A DNA stretch of 64,000 nt from Panax quinquefolius. Taxonomy: Eukaryota > Streptophyta > Magnoliopsida > Apiales > Araliaceae. The notes under the pieces are model-generated. The model was not told the origin of the DNA, did not search any database, and saw only the letters and a program-made list of their open reading frames with translations. The stretch spans positions 45,002,464 to 45,066,463 of the forward strand of contig CM035162.1 of the NCBI GenBank assembly GCA_020205615.1. Direction: 5' to 3'. Made by a program: the position numbers and the translations under genes. Of this stretch, positions 1 through 10,122 are shown in pieces. Each line of letters opens with the position of its first letter. Positions within the stretch are counted from its first letter, which is position 1.

Positions 1-841
1 TATTTTAATATGAGGACCCCACATAGTCAACGTATGTTGTCGGTTTGTTTAAATAAAACAAATTTTAATATTAAATAATGCTAAATAGGGACAAGCTCTT
101 ACAATTTTACATAAAAAAAAAAAAAAATACCAGCAAGGGACAAGCTCTTATGGAAACATAAAAAAAAAAAAAAAAAAAAAATACCAATAGGAACAAGCTC
201 TTACGACTTGTAAAAAAAAAAAATTCTAGCAAACCTGACCTCTTAGAATTGTATAAAAATCTAATAGTGGCACAAGTTCTTTATTTGCTATTTTTTATAA
301 CAATATTTGTTATTTTATAAAAACAAATATTTTATAAAAACAAATATTTTATAATAACAAATAAAGAATATAAAATATTTTATAAAAACAAATATTTGTA
401 TAATAACAAATATTTTATAATTCTTTATTTGTTATTTTATAAAAATATTTGTTATTTTATAATAGGATATAAAATAGGATATAAAAATATTTTTATAATT
501 CTTTATATAACAAATATATTAATTTCTTCCCACTTTAATTTAAAATATTAATTTATTTTTATAATTCTTTATATAACAAATTTGTTATATAAAGAATTAT
601 AAAAATATTTTTATATCCTATTATAAAATAACAAATATTTTTTATAAAATAGCAAATAAAGAATTATAAAATATTTGTTATTATAAAAATATTTGTTTTA
701 TAAAATATTTTATATTCTTTATTTGTTATTATAAAAATATTTGTTTTATAAAATAACAAATATTGTTATAAAAAATAGCAAATAAAGAACTTGTGCCACT
801 ATTAGATTTTTTATACAATAGGAAGAGGTTGTGCTAGGTTT

Positions 842-878
<37 letters not shown>

Positions 879-1010
879 TCCGTAAAATTTGTCCTATTGG
901 TATTTTTTTTTTTAACACCGTAGAATTCGGGCATTATTTAATATTAAAATTCATTTTATTTAAACAAAATGACAACATGTTGACTATGTGGGGTCCTTTA
1001 TATTAAAATA
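1..1010. repeat. Long inverted repeat (foldback element), about 1 kb
   Basis: The first ~80 bases (TATTTTAATATGAGGACCCC onward) are nearly the reverse complement of the last ~80 (ending GGGGTCCTTTATATTAAAAT). The arms stay complementary inward, including AAATAAAGAA..TTCTTTATTT blocks and the GGCACAAG/CTTGTGCC pair near 270 and 795. Each arm holds a few ~50-base units with long A or T runs and the words GGGACAAGCTCTTA or TTTGTCCTATTGG. The centre is near 505. No protein is encoded; short ORFs here are poly-lysine or AT artefacts. It resembles a foldback or large MITE-like element, or a long hairpin locus that could yield small RNAs. The left end may lie outside the window. Confidence 0.85.
554..607. 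repeat. 54-base perfect palindrome inside the foldback
   Basis: The two halves meet at 580/581 (AACAAA|TTTGTT) and pair without a mismatch for 27 bases each side. It is offset from the centre of the 1 kb inverted repeat, so it is a second, smaller palindrome in the right arm. Confidence 0.85.
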
Positions 1011-1110
1011 AAAGCCAGATATAATATATTTATGTTTCAATCTCACCTTCCTATAAGTTTATCAAGGTCCAAAAGGGTGTCAGATAAACATTTGTTGATA
1101 TGGAAGGGCT

Positions 1111-1113
<3 letters not shown>
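1011..1113. other. Unassigned spacer
   Basis: About 100 bases with no match to the other elements in the window. The matching place in A's 3' LTR (just before 22019) has different sequence, so A's 5' LTR is cut off at the TA microsatellite that follows. I see no gene here. Confidence 0.4.
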
Positions 1114-1162
<49 letters not shown>

Positions 1163-2249
1163 TAATTATAGGCTAAAGGAAGAAATTGATTTGTTAAATT
1201 GAAGTATATATACGAATATATGTTTTTTTGTAGAAATATCAAAAGTTATGTATGCTAACTGAGGAATTGAACTATTCATGTTAATTTGTTATATGTTGGT
1301 ATACTTGTATTTCAAAGGAATCAAATTTGGTTGATAACAGTGAAAATTTTGTTCACTGTACTTTAGATATCAACAATGGAGTTTTGAGTTTTAACCAAAT
1401 ATTATTTTAGTGATTTAAGTCTTTTAAATTTGTTGTTCAATTGTTGGAAATTGGTATATGGATAATTGTTATCAATTATGTGTAGTTTATATTAGTTATA
1501 CATGTTGTTTGGGCCCAATTGTTGTTACAAATTTAAGACAGTAGCTTTGGCTCTGTTCTTCGTTTTGGTTCTGTGAGTTTGATTTTCATCGTCAAAATTC
1601 ACGCACCGGTATAAATTCGCGCTCAGCGTAAAAAATAGGCCAGAAGTTCGTGACTCAAGATGGAATTCGCGCCTCGGCGCCTTTATCTCACACTGCACCC
1701 CATGCAGGAAAAGTGGTCTGGGACGGACAGTTTTGACCTCCTGTAGTAAAACGGCCATAACTTTCTCATACGAACTCCGATTAAGTTGATTCAAGATGAT
1801 ACGGAACGAGGACGAATAGAACTACAACTTTCATGCTTTAAGTATTTTAATTTGAGGTCTGGAACAGTAGTCAAAATGGCCATATTTAGGACTATTGTGT
1901 ATTTGGAGCCAATCAGAGGGCGTCGGGATGCACGAATGCAAGTGCAACACTTTGGGTATTAGTATAATTTAATGATAACATGTTGGACATGTAATAGGAT
2001 GTTTTATCAAGTTGTTAATGTGCATGTGGTGCAATGACATGATCACTTAAGTAGTTGTAATAAAGCTAAAAAGTAATGTTCATGAAAAGATGTGATGTTG
2101 TTTAAACTTAAACTTAGTTAGTAGCTATACTAAGAGTAATAAAGTAACTCATAAAGGTAATGTTAGTGTAACTAATGTGTATTGTCAATACATATGGTAT
2201 GTGTAGGACTTGGGGTGAACGTGAATAGTAATTGTTTAACCTACGCATT

Positions 2250-2575
2250 TGAGGCAGAGTTCTCTAACTCTACTTTTATAATTGTGCAAGTTTCTAAACC
2301 TATCTTTTTAAATTAAGAAAGTTCTCTAACTCCATACTCTCGTTGAGTTAGTTTGTTGTGTTTAAGCAAGTTTTCTAATTCTAAAGCTTCGTTATGCAAA
2401 TTTCATATGCTATACTTTATTGAGTAAAGTATTTCCATTAAGCAACTTCATTGTATCCAGTTATTCATGATGATACAAGTTTCCCATCTCCACACTTTCA
2501 TTGAGATAGTTACTATGATTATGCAAGTTTTCTTAACTCTAAACTTGTTATATTAGCATGCAAGTACCTTTAGTT
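2250..2575 (+). repeat. Degenerate tandem repeat in A LTR (GCAAGTTTTCTAACTCT-like)
   Basis: The phrase GCAAGTTTCTAA..CT, in variants such as GCAAGTTTTCTAATTCTAAA and AAGTTCTCTAACTC, recurs about every 50-70 bases. The same array is in the 3' LTR at about 23190-23515, so it predates the insertion of A. Confidence 0.6.
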
Positions 2576-3063
2576 TATCGTTCAAGTTATTATTTGTTGT
2601 GCATGCTTGAAATTAAATTCTAAGATGTAACCTTAGCTTAATGTTATTCAAAGCAAGGTATGATGTGTTATTCAATAGTTATGCTTTATTAGATTATCCC
2701 TAAAGCATGAACTTAGAGCGAAATATTTATTCGATTATGATTATTCAATAACATAGTGTTATTATCTTTCATTCAACTAATCGTTAGTTGATGTCCGTTG
2801 AATTCCAAATTACCTTGAAGTGTATCCAAACCAAACTATCTTTGGGGTGGGCTTGTACTCAAAATAATGAGATGAACAACCCTATTTATAGGGGTTACGC
2901 TTTAGTTTTGTACTTTTATTTGAAATGTTTGTATCTGATACATGTATGAAGGGTTGATCCCCCTAAGTACCTTAAAGTCATTATGGTCATTATATTTGTA
3001 AAAGTTTAAGTTGAAAGATTACTTATAACTGTGGACAAGGTTCGTGGTAATTAAACCCTCAGT

Positions 3064-3188
3064 GAATGTTAAGATGTTAATAGGACTTATTATTTAGTTC
3101 TATTGAGCCCCTGAATGGGCAAGGAATGTTTAAGATGTTAATAGAACTTATTGTTAAGTTCTATTGAGCCCCTGAATGGGCAGAGAAT
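3064..3188 (+). repeat. Two tandem ~62-base units with hairpins (A LTR)
   Basis: Two near-identical units run from GAATGTTAAGATGTTAATAG to GAGCCCCTGAATGGGCA. Inside each, AATAGAACT and AGTTCTATT can form a stem. The same pair occurs in the 3' LTR at about 24003-24126. It could shape transcript processing or the repeat region of the LTR; that is inference. Confidence 0.65.
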
Positions 3189-3577
3189 GTAAAAGTTATT
3201 CATTGTTATTTCAAGTGAGCTTTGTTTGCTCACTCTTGCCTGTAAAATCCTTACGACTAAAGATGGAAAGGGTGGCGTACCTAGCACCCGATAAAGGAAA
3301 GGGAAAGATGAACAATCTTTGAAGACTTGTAATAGTTTTGATAGTTTTATTATCAGACTTTGGTTTAAAGAATGTAATGAAGTTTATTTAAATTTTTCGC
3401 ATGAATGATTGTTTGTAAAGGTTAGATAACCTGGGAGATTTTATTTTATGTAATTCCTATATGGGCAGGTTTATTATTCAATTTTATTTATGATTGGGTA
3501 GTAATAAATGAATGTTTTGATTACGTGAACACCAAATCTTGAGGTAATGAAATCTTAGAGATTTGGGGTGTCCTAAG

Positions 3578-3592
3578 TTAGTATCCAAGCTT
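3578..3592 (+). promoter_or_regulatory. Primer binding site of A (degenerate)
   Basis: TTAGTATCCAAGCTT lies directly after the LTR end. It differs by a few bases from TTGGTATCAGAGCTT, the Met-initiator tRNA primer site seen in B and G. Confidence 0.6.
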
Positions 3593-3782
3593 TAGGTTAT
3601 GAACCTTAGGTGGGGGAAAAAGCCTTAGGAAGTAACCTTTGAAAAGATAGTGGAGATAACTCTTATCGAGTTTTAAGGAAGAAGTAATAAAACACTTATG
3701 TGCTTATGTGTTTATAACTTATGTGCTCACGAGTGTCGAGTAGAATGATTAATAACTAAAACTTTAAAATTTTGTTGTCAGG

Positions 3783-4541
3783 ATGACTAATGTCGGAGAA
3801 TCCAGTCAGGCTAGGGAGGAGGGACCTTAAATGCCTATAGAGGAGGAGCCTCGTGATGACCGTGTTGTTTGGGAACAACTCATCGCCACGGAGTCGGCCC
3901 GTTAGTCATAGTGGTTGAAGATGAGGATGATGATGTGGAGGCGGATGATGAGGAGAATCCGTGGAGTTGCCACGGGAGGATGAAGATAACGAGGATGAGG
4001 AGGAGGAGACTCCACTAACCTCGATGGTCGCTTCGTATGTATGATGAAGTCTCTGGCCAAGTAACGTGGAACTTCGGAGACCGCAGTTGAAGCGATTCAA
4101 CGAGGAGATAGTAGGTGAACAATGATATTTGCAATGACACGAAGGATGGCGACATCCGAGGATCGAGATGAACGCGTCTAACTAATGTTGAAGAGAAGTC
4201 GATCTGCATGAAGGAGAGAAGGAACAACTGATCGAGATGGTCGTGGGGCGAAGAACAAGCTAAAGGAAGAAGCTACAAGAGGCGAGAACTAAAGACGCAT
4301 CTGAGGAAGCTTATCAGCGAAAGCAGGAAGAAGCGATAAGGGGCGACAAACAAAGAGGATGAAGATGGAAGAGATGGATAAAGTATTCAATACGGTGATT
4401 AATCGAGCTCAAGATCGGGTCATGGGTTATCAATTCGATTCGAGACTCTGCCATCATATCGTGTTAGATCGCCGAACCATATTATGTGTTATGGAAGAAG
4501 AGCGTCAAAAGGCTACTGAGTATCTTAATAGATCATCGTAG
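3783..4541 (+). pseudogene. Extra ORF between primer site and gag in A (acidic, then charged/coiled-coil); broken
   Basis: Unrecognised. An ATG at 3783 opens a frame (M-T-N-V-G-E-S-S-Q) that meets a TAA and continues in frame to a TAG near 3903. A strongly acidic run follows in other frames at about 3911-4040 (E-D-E-D-D-D, then E-D-E-D-N-E-D-E-E-E-E). After charged, decayed sequence, an open stretch at 4359-4541 (60 residues) reads M-K-M-E-E-M-D-K-V-F and ends E-E-E-R-Q-K-A-T-E-Y-L-N-R-S-S, which suggests an amphipathic helix. I estimate an original protein of about 250 residues. It precedes gag by ~285 bases and follows a TTTTGTTGTCAG splice-acceptor-like word. Extra ORFs 5' of gag are known in Tat/Ogre elements, but A's pol is chromovirus-like. 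The frame breaks make the reconstruction uncertain. Confidence 0.5.
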
Positions 4542-4825
4542 GAAATGTGTCTATTTTGCAAGTAATAAGTGTTAAATAATGTGTAAATCCTTAGTGTTAA
4601 GTAACCATGGGATATGAGAATGATGATGTTGTCCTGTAACTTTTGTAGTTCAGGAAAGGAATGTAAATAGCAGTGATGCTATTGTTTTTATGTTTTCGAA
4701 GAGATGATGAATAAATAAAGGATATTATTTTATTCAAAAGTGTTATGTGGTTATTTCTTTTATGGAGGCAAGTTAATACTTAAAGAAGTTGGGTAATAGT
4801 CTAATAGATGTTTTTTTAACAGAAA

Positions 4826-5825
4826 ATGCCTCCCAGACGTGAACCACCCCGTTAGAGAACCAATGCGAGAACTAACAATAACGATGTTGAGGATAATTCC
4901 GTCCAACAACTAGTGACATTACTAACAGGAGCGTTGCAGAATCAACCTCAAAACCAAGGCACAACGTTTAAGGAGTTTAAGGCGGTTGGACCACCTGAAT
5001 TTCGTGGGTCAACGAATCCGGTCGAGGCACAGACCTAGATTATGGAAATAGAGAAAGTATTTGAAGTCGCTAGGGTAGTGGATGAACAGAAAACTGCTTT
5101 TGCAACATTTATGTTGAAATCAGAAGCTAGTTATTGGTGGCAAGCCAATAAAACCCGGGAAGGACCAGGGGTGATGACTTGGGATAGGTTTAAGGAGTTA
5201 TTCTTCGAGACCTACTTCCCAAAGAGTTCAAAGAGTCAGTTAGAGGTTCAGTTTTTGGAACTCAAGCAGGGAGCGATGACGGTGTCTGAGTATGCTGTGA
5301 AATTCAACGAATTAGCGAGGTTTGCGCCATATCAAGTTAAGCCTGAGACGGCGTAGGGCAAAAGAGGTTGACGAGGGTGAAGCCAAGGTCAGTCATCTGA
5401 TAGGGTTTCTGTTCGATTGAAGACATTTGCTGTGATAATGGAGAAGAGGCTGTACTCGGCATTGAAGGTGGAGGCGAAAGATGAAAATTCAATCGAAGCG
5501 GAAGAAGAAGAAGAAGAAGAATGAGGTGGAAGTGAAGAATAGTAGAGGAGGCAAGGGAAGTGGCAACAACAACAACAACAACAAATTGAAGAGGAAATGG
5601 AGCGAAGCGAAGTCTTGAAACCAAACAAAGTAATCAACAATTTAGGAAGTTTGAAGCATGTCTTTACATGCGGGAGGTTTCATAAGGGTGTGTGCTTGAT
5701 GGGGAAGCGTGCATATTTCAAGCTGTGGCGGGGAGGGCCACATCGCCTCAAATTGCACCCAACCCAAAGAAGAATGTCTGTTTCACATGTGGATCCAAGG
5801 ATCATTTTGCTCGTGAATGCCCTCG
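4826..5825 (+). pseudogene. gag: Element A gag (capsid plus zinc knuckle), broken
   Basis: Gag packages the element RNA into virus-like particles in the cytoplasm. The ATG at 4826 (M-P-P-R-R-E-P-P-R) follows TTTTTTTAACAG. Its frame meets TAG at codon 10 and again at 5036. The capsid-like stretch 5042-5356 has the family words A-S-Y-W-W, W-D-R-F-K-E-L-F and Y-F-P-K-S, and ends in TAG. It is followed by purine-rich sequence with GAA and CAA runs (about 5500-5585). A canonical CX2CX4HX4C knuckle (C-F-T-C-G-S-K-D-H-F-A-R-E-C) lies at 5779-5820. Earlier knuckle sequence (about 5660-5760) is scrambled by frameshifts. At least three stops and several frameshifts mean it is not functional. Confidence 0.8.
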
Positions 5826-5925
5826 AGAAGAAGGTGAGAAACTTGATGCAAAAGTAGGGGAGGCGGCGGTGGAGGTACTTGGGACTTTCTTTGGACCTCT
5901 GACGTCAAACAAACCCAGCCAGAAC

Positions 5926-6242
5926 TTTCAACATGGTATGCAAGATCTTGTGCAATCAAAAGATGTGGTGTCAGGAATTATCCCAATCAACGATATTAAT
6001 GCTTATGTATTATTTGATTCGGGTGCTACTTGTTCGTTTATATCTGATGAATTTGCTAAGAGGTTAGAATTGCCAAGAGAAGAACTGAATTTCCCTTTGA
6101 ACATAGAAATTGCGAATAGGGAGGTGATTCCTATTAGGTTTGTATACAAGAACTGTAGAGTGAACATTAAAGGGAATATCCTGATGGTAGATTTAATTCC
6201 GATTAGACTCGAGGAATTTGATGTAATTTTGGGAATGGATTG
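5926..6242 (+). pseudogene. Element A aspartic protease, N-terminal part, interrupted by B
   Basis: Retroviral-type aspartic protease, which processes Gag-Pol. The open frame from 5692 carries the zinc knuckle and then V-L-F-D-S-G-A-T with the catalytic Asp of D-S-G at about 6016. It ends at I-L-G-M-D where B's LTR starts at 6243. The remaining protease and RT linker follow at 17880. The active-site variant DSGAT differs from the DTGST of B, C and G. Confidence 0.82.
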
Positions 6243-6850
6243 TGTAAAACCCCAACTTTTTGAATAAAGATGAATTTTCTATAAATATTAATTTTGAATA
6301 TTATGGAGTGAAATTGATATAATAGTTGTGGGTAATATTTATAAATTTTGCAAAGTACGCAAGTTGTTATATAATATTCGATTGGTCGGGGAATATTCGT
6401 TTTAACAGAGAATATTAGTACAATGACACAATCATTGGTGGACCCCATAACGGAATTATTGTCGGATTGAGAAAATGACAAAAATACTTTATGAAAATAA
6501 CGGCGGAAGTTTTACTGTTAATATTGTTGAACTACTCGGTAGTAAAAGTACAGTAATACGCGTGGTTGCATAGTAGCACACAGTATTGATTATTGATGCT
6601 TACGTGAGAAGTCACTCAGTTTTGTTTAATTATTATCACAGTAATTGTGGTAGTTATGAACCCCCGTTTACCCATTTTTCAAAATAATCGGTAGAAAATT
6701 ATTTAATATAATAAAGGTGGGGGCCACATGTGGAGCCATAAGTGTTGAAAAATTAAATTTGGGGAAGTTTTCTTTAGATGACACGGGAGGGAGTATTTGT
6801 GGCATTATATATATATAATAGTTTGAAATTGGCAAAAGAGAAGTACTACT

Positions 6851-6851
<1 letters not shown>

Positions 6852-6918
<67 letters not shown>

Positions 6919-6954
6919 GAAATAAAAGCGGGAAAGAGTACAATTATTATTAGT

Positions 6955-7016
<62 letters not shown>
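6852..7016. repeat. Two (TA)n microsatellites in B 5' LTR
   Basis: Uninterrupted TA tracts lie at about 6852-6909 and 6957-7016. The same sites in the 3' LTR (about 16052-16071 and 16121-16133) are much shorter. Tyr-Ile repeat ORFs across these tracts are artefacts. Confidence 0.9.
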
Positions 7017-7021
<5 letters not shown>

Positions 7022-7210
7022 GTGATAATGTTAAGTTGTTGGCGGGTTGTATCACGGGGGTAATGACCCGTGAGTTTATATATATATAATATATTATATA
7101 TTATATATATTATATTTTATTTAAAAGATTTTGCTTTAAATATGAACCGTCAGATTAAAGTAAATCAATCTGGACCGTTCATGGATTAGTTACTATGCAT
7201 TCCATTTTCC

Positions 7211-7218
7211 TATAAATA
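7211..7218 (+). promoter_or_regulatory. TATA box of B LTR
   Basis: TATAAATA in the context CCTATAAATAGAAGCTCATT. The same word is in the 3' LTR at 16333-16340 and, on the minus strand, in the D LTRs (32792-32799 and 60503-60510). Transcription would start about 30 bases downstream, just before the AGAGAGAAACTATAGAGAG block. Confidence 0.65.
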
Positions 7219-7389
7219 GAAGCTCATTCCTTCATTATTTTCTTAAGAATTCACTGAACTCTAGAGAGAGAAACTATAGAGAGAGACTATAGAGAGATAG
7301 AAAAAAAGTATTTTGCTACTTAACTACTTTTATATTCAGTTTCTTTTACGGTAAGGGGTGTTATTCTTTCTTATTCATGAAGAGAAGCA

Positions 7390-7700
7390 TTATTCCATTT
7401 CTTATTATTACATTGGAATAACTTTGTATGTCTGTGATCTACCCTATACTTGGTGACATTCTTCTATTATTACATTGGAACATCCTGTTTTTGTGTGTTT
7501 TACAGGACTGGTTCCGTCTTATTATTATCTGCCGGAACATCGGTATACGTGTGTTTTACAGGACACTGGTTAAAAGTCTTTATTATTCTATTGGAACATC
7601 ACATCGGTGCAAATTTTGCACTTTGGTTTCGTTATTATTATTACATTGGAATAACACGTGTCATGCAATCTTACGCATGCATGGTGATTTCTTTTGTTAT
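7390..7700 (+). repeat. Degenerate ~60-base tandem array in LTR transcribed part
   Basis: Units built on TTATTATTACATTGGAACATC and GTTTTACAGGACTGGTT recur about five times. The same family of units, with different copy number and order, occurs in the 3' LTR (16500-16800) and on the minus strand at 28740-29100, 30950-31076, 37800-38190, 59930-60300 and 63715-64000. Confidence 0.7.
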
Positions 7701-8761
7701 TCCATTCTTTATTATACTCGGTTAGTTAAAGTTTTGACTTCTATACTCCATGAAATTAGTAGAATATCCTTAATATTTGCGCTTCATCCAGTATCTTTTC
7801 ATGGAAATATTCTTCTAATCATTCTTGAATTTTACTCTACAAAGCGATGATTATCGTGTTGACAATTTGGGCGTTAATAATTCTGGATAAAATAATTCTT
7901 GAACTTGTTTTATTGAATTCTTATATCATTGTCATCATCCTCATATTTATATTTTGTTGAAAGTCATACGTGGCACTGTAGTGCATAGATGGGCTTGATA
8001 TGATTATGACCGAGGGATTATTGATTGTAATCATGGTAGTAATGTTACAAATGATGTGGTAAAAGTTCTCATTGGCCCGTAGTGCATTGATGGACGAGTT
8101 GTTGGCATGATCATGACCATTAATGAATACACAAATATTCTTGGTCCAGTAGTGCATAGATAATTGTGGTCGTGATACTAAAGAATATCCTTGGTAGTAG
8201 TGCGGGGGTGATTCGATGATGTGGAATATTTATTAATTTGAGTCTCGGTGATAATTGATGATGAAAAACCTTTTAATCATAAAAGATAGTAGATTTTATT
8301 TTCTACTTGACTCTTTTAATGGATTGCTTGTTCCGCTGCAGTTAAACTTGATGTCTTTTATATTTTATCAGTTTAACATTGTTGGAGATTAATGATAATT
8401 TATTCTGCATTATCTTAGTCATAATATGTCTTATTGGGCTAGTTGAGGTCACCCTTTCTTTCACTATTCTCTTCAGGAAATGAGAACATAGCAGGGACTA
8501 GTCGGGGAACGGAGTGACGGTCCAGAGGATAGCATTAGTAGTCCTCACTATTCTGTGAAATAGTGTGTTAATAATTGTAATGAGGACTCCTTTTGAGTTT
8601 GTATAATCTCTAGTAGACAATAATTGTATTCAAACTCACAGTTATGTTTTGTCGTATTGTACACGACAGTTGTATTAGTAAGTTGTATTTGAATTTTGTA
8701 CCATGTATCTGACGACCCAAGATGGGTGATGTATACCTTATTTTTTTTGGGGGGTCATAGT

Positions 8762-8773
8762 TGGTATCAGAGC
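8762..8773 (+). promoter_or_regulatory. Primer binding site of B
   Basis: TGGTATCAGAGC, two bases after the LTR end. It is complementary to the 3' end of the initiator Met tRNA, the usual primer for this group. Confidence 0.85.
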
Positions 8774-8947
8774 TTAGGGATATGATCTATGGCTAAGATG
8801 TGAGACTAGAACTAGGAGGGGAGAGACGGGGAATTCCTTTGCTAATAGGACCTACTTAAATTTATTTTGTATTTAAATTGGTTGGTCAGAGTTTAGAGAT
8901 ATTATGTTACATGTCAATTAACCTTTGTTTTGTGGCAGTATCTGAAA

Positions 8948-10115
8948 ATGACATCCGAAAATGTTGAGAATAGCAATGGAGCACAAGAGACCGTTGAGTC
9001 TCCACATATCAATAATCAAGGAGAATGTGCATCGGAAGGTGACAATCCTCATACAAACAACAACCTTGACAAATGATGAATGATGGATTGTTTAGAGGCT
9101 TTATGCAATTCATGCCAAAGTAGAGCGGCTCTGTCCAAAATGTAGGTGGGAAATCTTGGAAACTCTCGGACGGTCACCGCTAAACAGTTCAAGGAGCTGG
9201 GACCACCGGAGTTTAAGGGAGAGCCAAAACCACTTATGGCGGAAGCATGGATAAAGCAGATCATCAAGATATTTGATGTCTTGGGATGCTCCAAGGAGCA
9301 AAAGGTTCCCTTCTTGCCTTTATGTTATGTTACGGAGAGAGGCGATTCTTGGCGGGGAATCGGTAAAATGTACTCAACCTGCCGTACTGAAGATGTCTTG
9401 GGAGAAGTTCCAAGAGTTGTTCAACGACAAATACTTTCCCAAAAGTATTCGTCACATGAAGGAGGTGGAGTTTATCAAATTGGAGCAAAACAATATAACC
9501 GTGTCGTAATACGAGGCAAAATTTGCGGAGTTATCCCGGTTTGCGTCCCACTTGGTGGATAATGAAAAGAGAATGGCGCGAATGTTTTTAAGAGGTTTGA
9601 AGCCGGAGATACGTCAACATCTTATTTCTCATAAAGCGTGTTTGTATTGAGATGTTGTAAATAGGGCTACCCGATTGGTGTAAGCGCGATAACGAGTCAG
9701 CGCAACAAAAGAGAGCGGTAAGCGAAATGATAATACGATAAGAGAAGCGATCATCGTAGCGGTGACAACAAGCGTGGAGGGAATTAACATACCAGAAATG
9801 GTAACCACTTCGGTGGTAATCAGGGCCAAAACAATAAGAATGGACATTTCAAGAAGAAGAGATTCAACAATGATGGAAAGACGTCAGCACCAACAATCGT
9901 TGTTAAGGAAGGAGAAAGACCACCTATCTTATGCTTCAAATGCAGAGGGGAGGGACACATCAGTCCAAATTGCGCGATGCCGTCCAAAGCATGTTATAAT
10001 TGTGGAAGAGAAGGTCACTTAGCCCAATTTTGTCGTTCACCAAAGACAAATTCAGCTAGGATGGAGGCACCAAAGGCTATCCCAGAAAAGTCAAAGCCGG
10101 TGAGTCTGAGGAGGC
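8948..10115 (+). pseudogene. gag: Element B gag, broken, with two zinc knuckles
   Basis: The ATG at 8948 (M-T-S-E-N-V-E-N) lies after CCTTTGTTTTGTGGCAG and is the same start as in C and D. The first frame ends at TGA near 9072. The capsid region then alternates between frames: F-K-E-L-G-P-P-E-F-K-G-E-P-K at about 9188-9230, F-D-V-L-G-C-S-K-E-Q-K around 9270-9305, and a fragment with W-E-K-F-Q-E-L-F-N-D-K-Y-F-P-K-S near 9390-9450. Two CX2CX4HX4C knuckles lie at about 9931-10035 (C-F-K-C-R-G-E-G-H-I-S-P-N-C and C-Y-N-C-G-R-E-G-H-L-A-Q-F-C) with all metal ligands intact. At least two stops and several frameshifts make it non-functional. Confidence 0.8.
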
Positions 10116-10122
10116 ATTTGTT

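Larger units (their letters stand above)
1111..3575 (+). repeat. Element A 5' LTR (left part missing)
   Basis: From 1161 (GCTAATTATAGGCTAAAGGA) this matches 22085-24532 closely. It begins in a (TA)n tract at 1114-1160. The first ~900 bases of the 3' copy (21122-22018) have no counterpart here. It ends near GGGGTGTCCTA, the expected GGGTGTTACA-type end after mutation, just before the primer site. Confidence 0.8.
6243..8759 (+). repeat. Element B 5' LTR
   Basis: About 2.5 kb and closely similar to 15436-17879. It contains TA microsatellites (6852-6909, 6957-7016), a TATA box near 7211, a purine-rich AGAGAGAGAAACTATAGAGAG block after the probable transcription start, and a ~60-base repeat array (7390-7700). 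Four GTAGTGCATAGATG-like words lie between 7976 and 8205. The end GGGGGGTCATA is a mutated GGGGGCGTCACA. Confidence 0.88.

Noticed and set aside
746..934. Lys-rich 62-residue frame on the minus strand
   Set aside because: It is the poly-T run of the foldback arm read as poly-lysine.
1525..1794. 89-residue minus-strand ORF in A's 5' LTR (similar frame at 22490-22711)
   Set aside because: The two LTR copies differ by frame-changing indels in this stretch, so the frame is not preserved between them.
5337..5640. Ser/Leu/Cys-rich minus-strand frames
   Set aside because: Reverse reading of GAA and CAA runs in A's gag region.
6778..7089. Open frames of alternating Tyr-Ile (also 21456-21644, 21901-22255, 15853-16104)
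   Set aside because: They are translations of (TA)n microsatellites inside LTRs and have no protein-like composition.
8762..8773. tRNA gene fragments at the TGGTATCAGAGC words
   Set aside because: Only the primer-site complement of the tRNA 3' end is present; no cloverleaf surrounds it.
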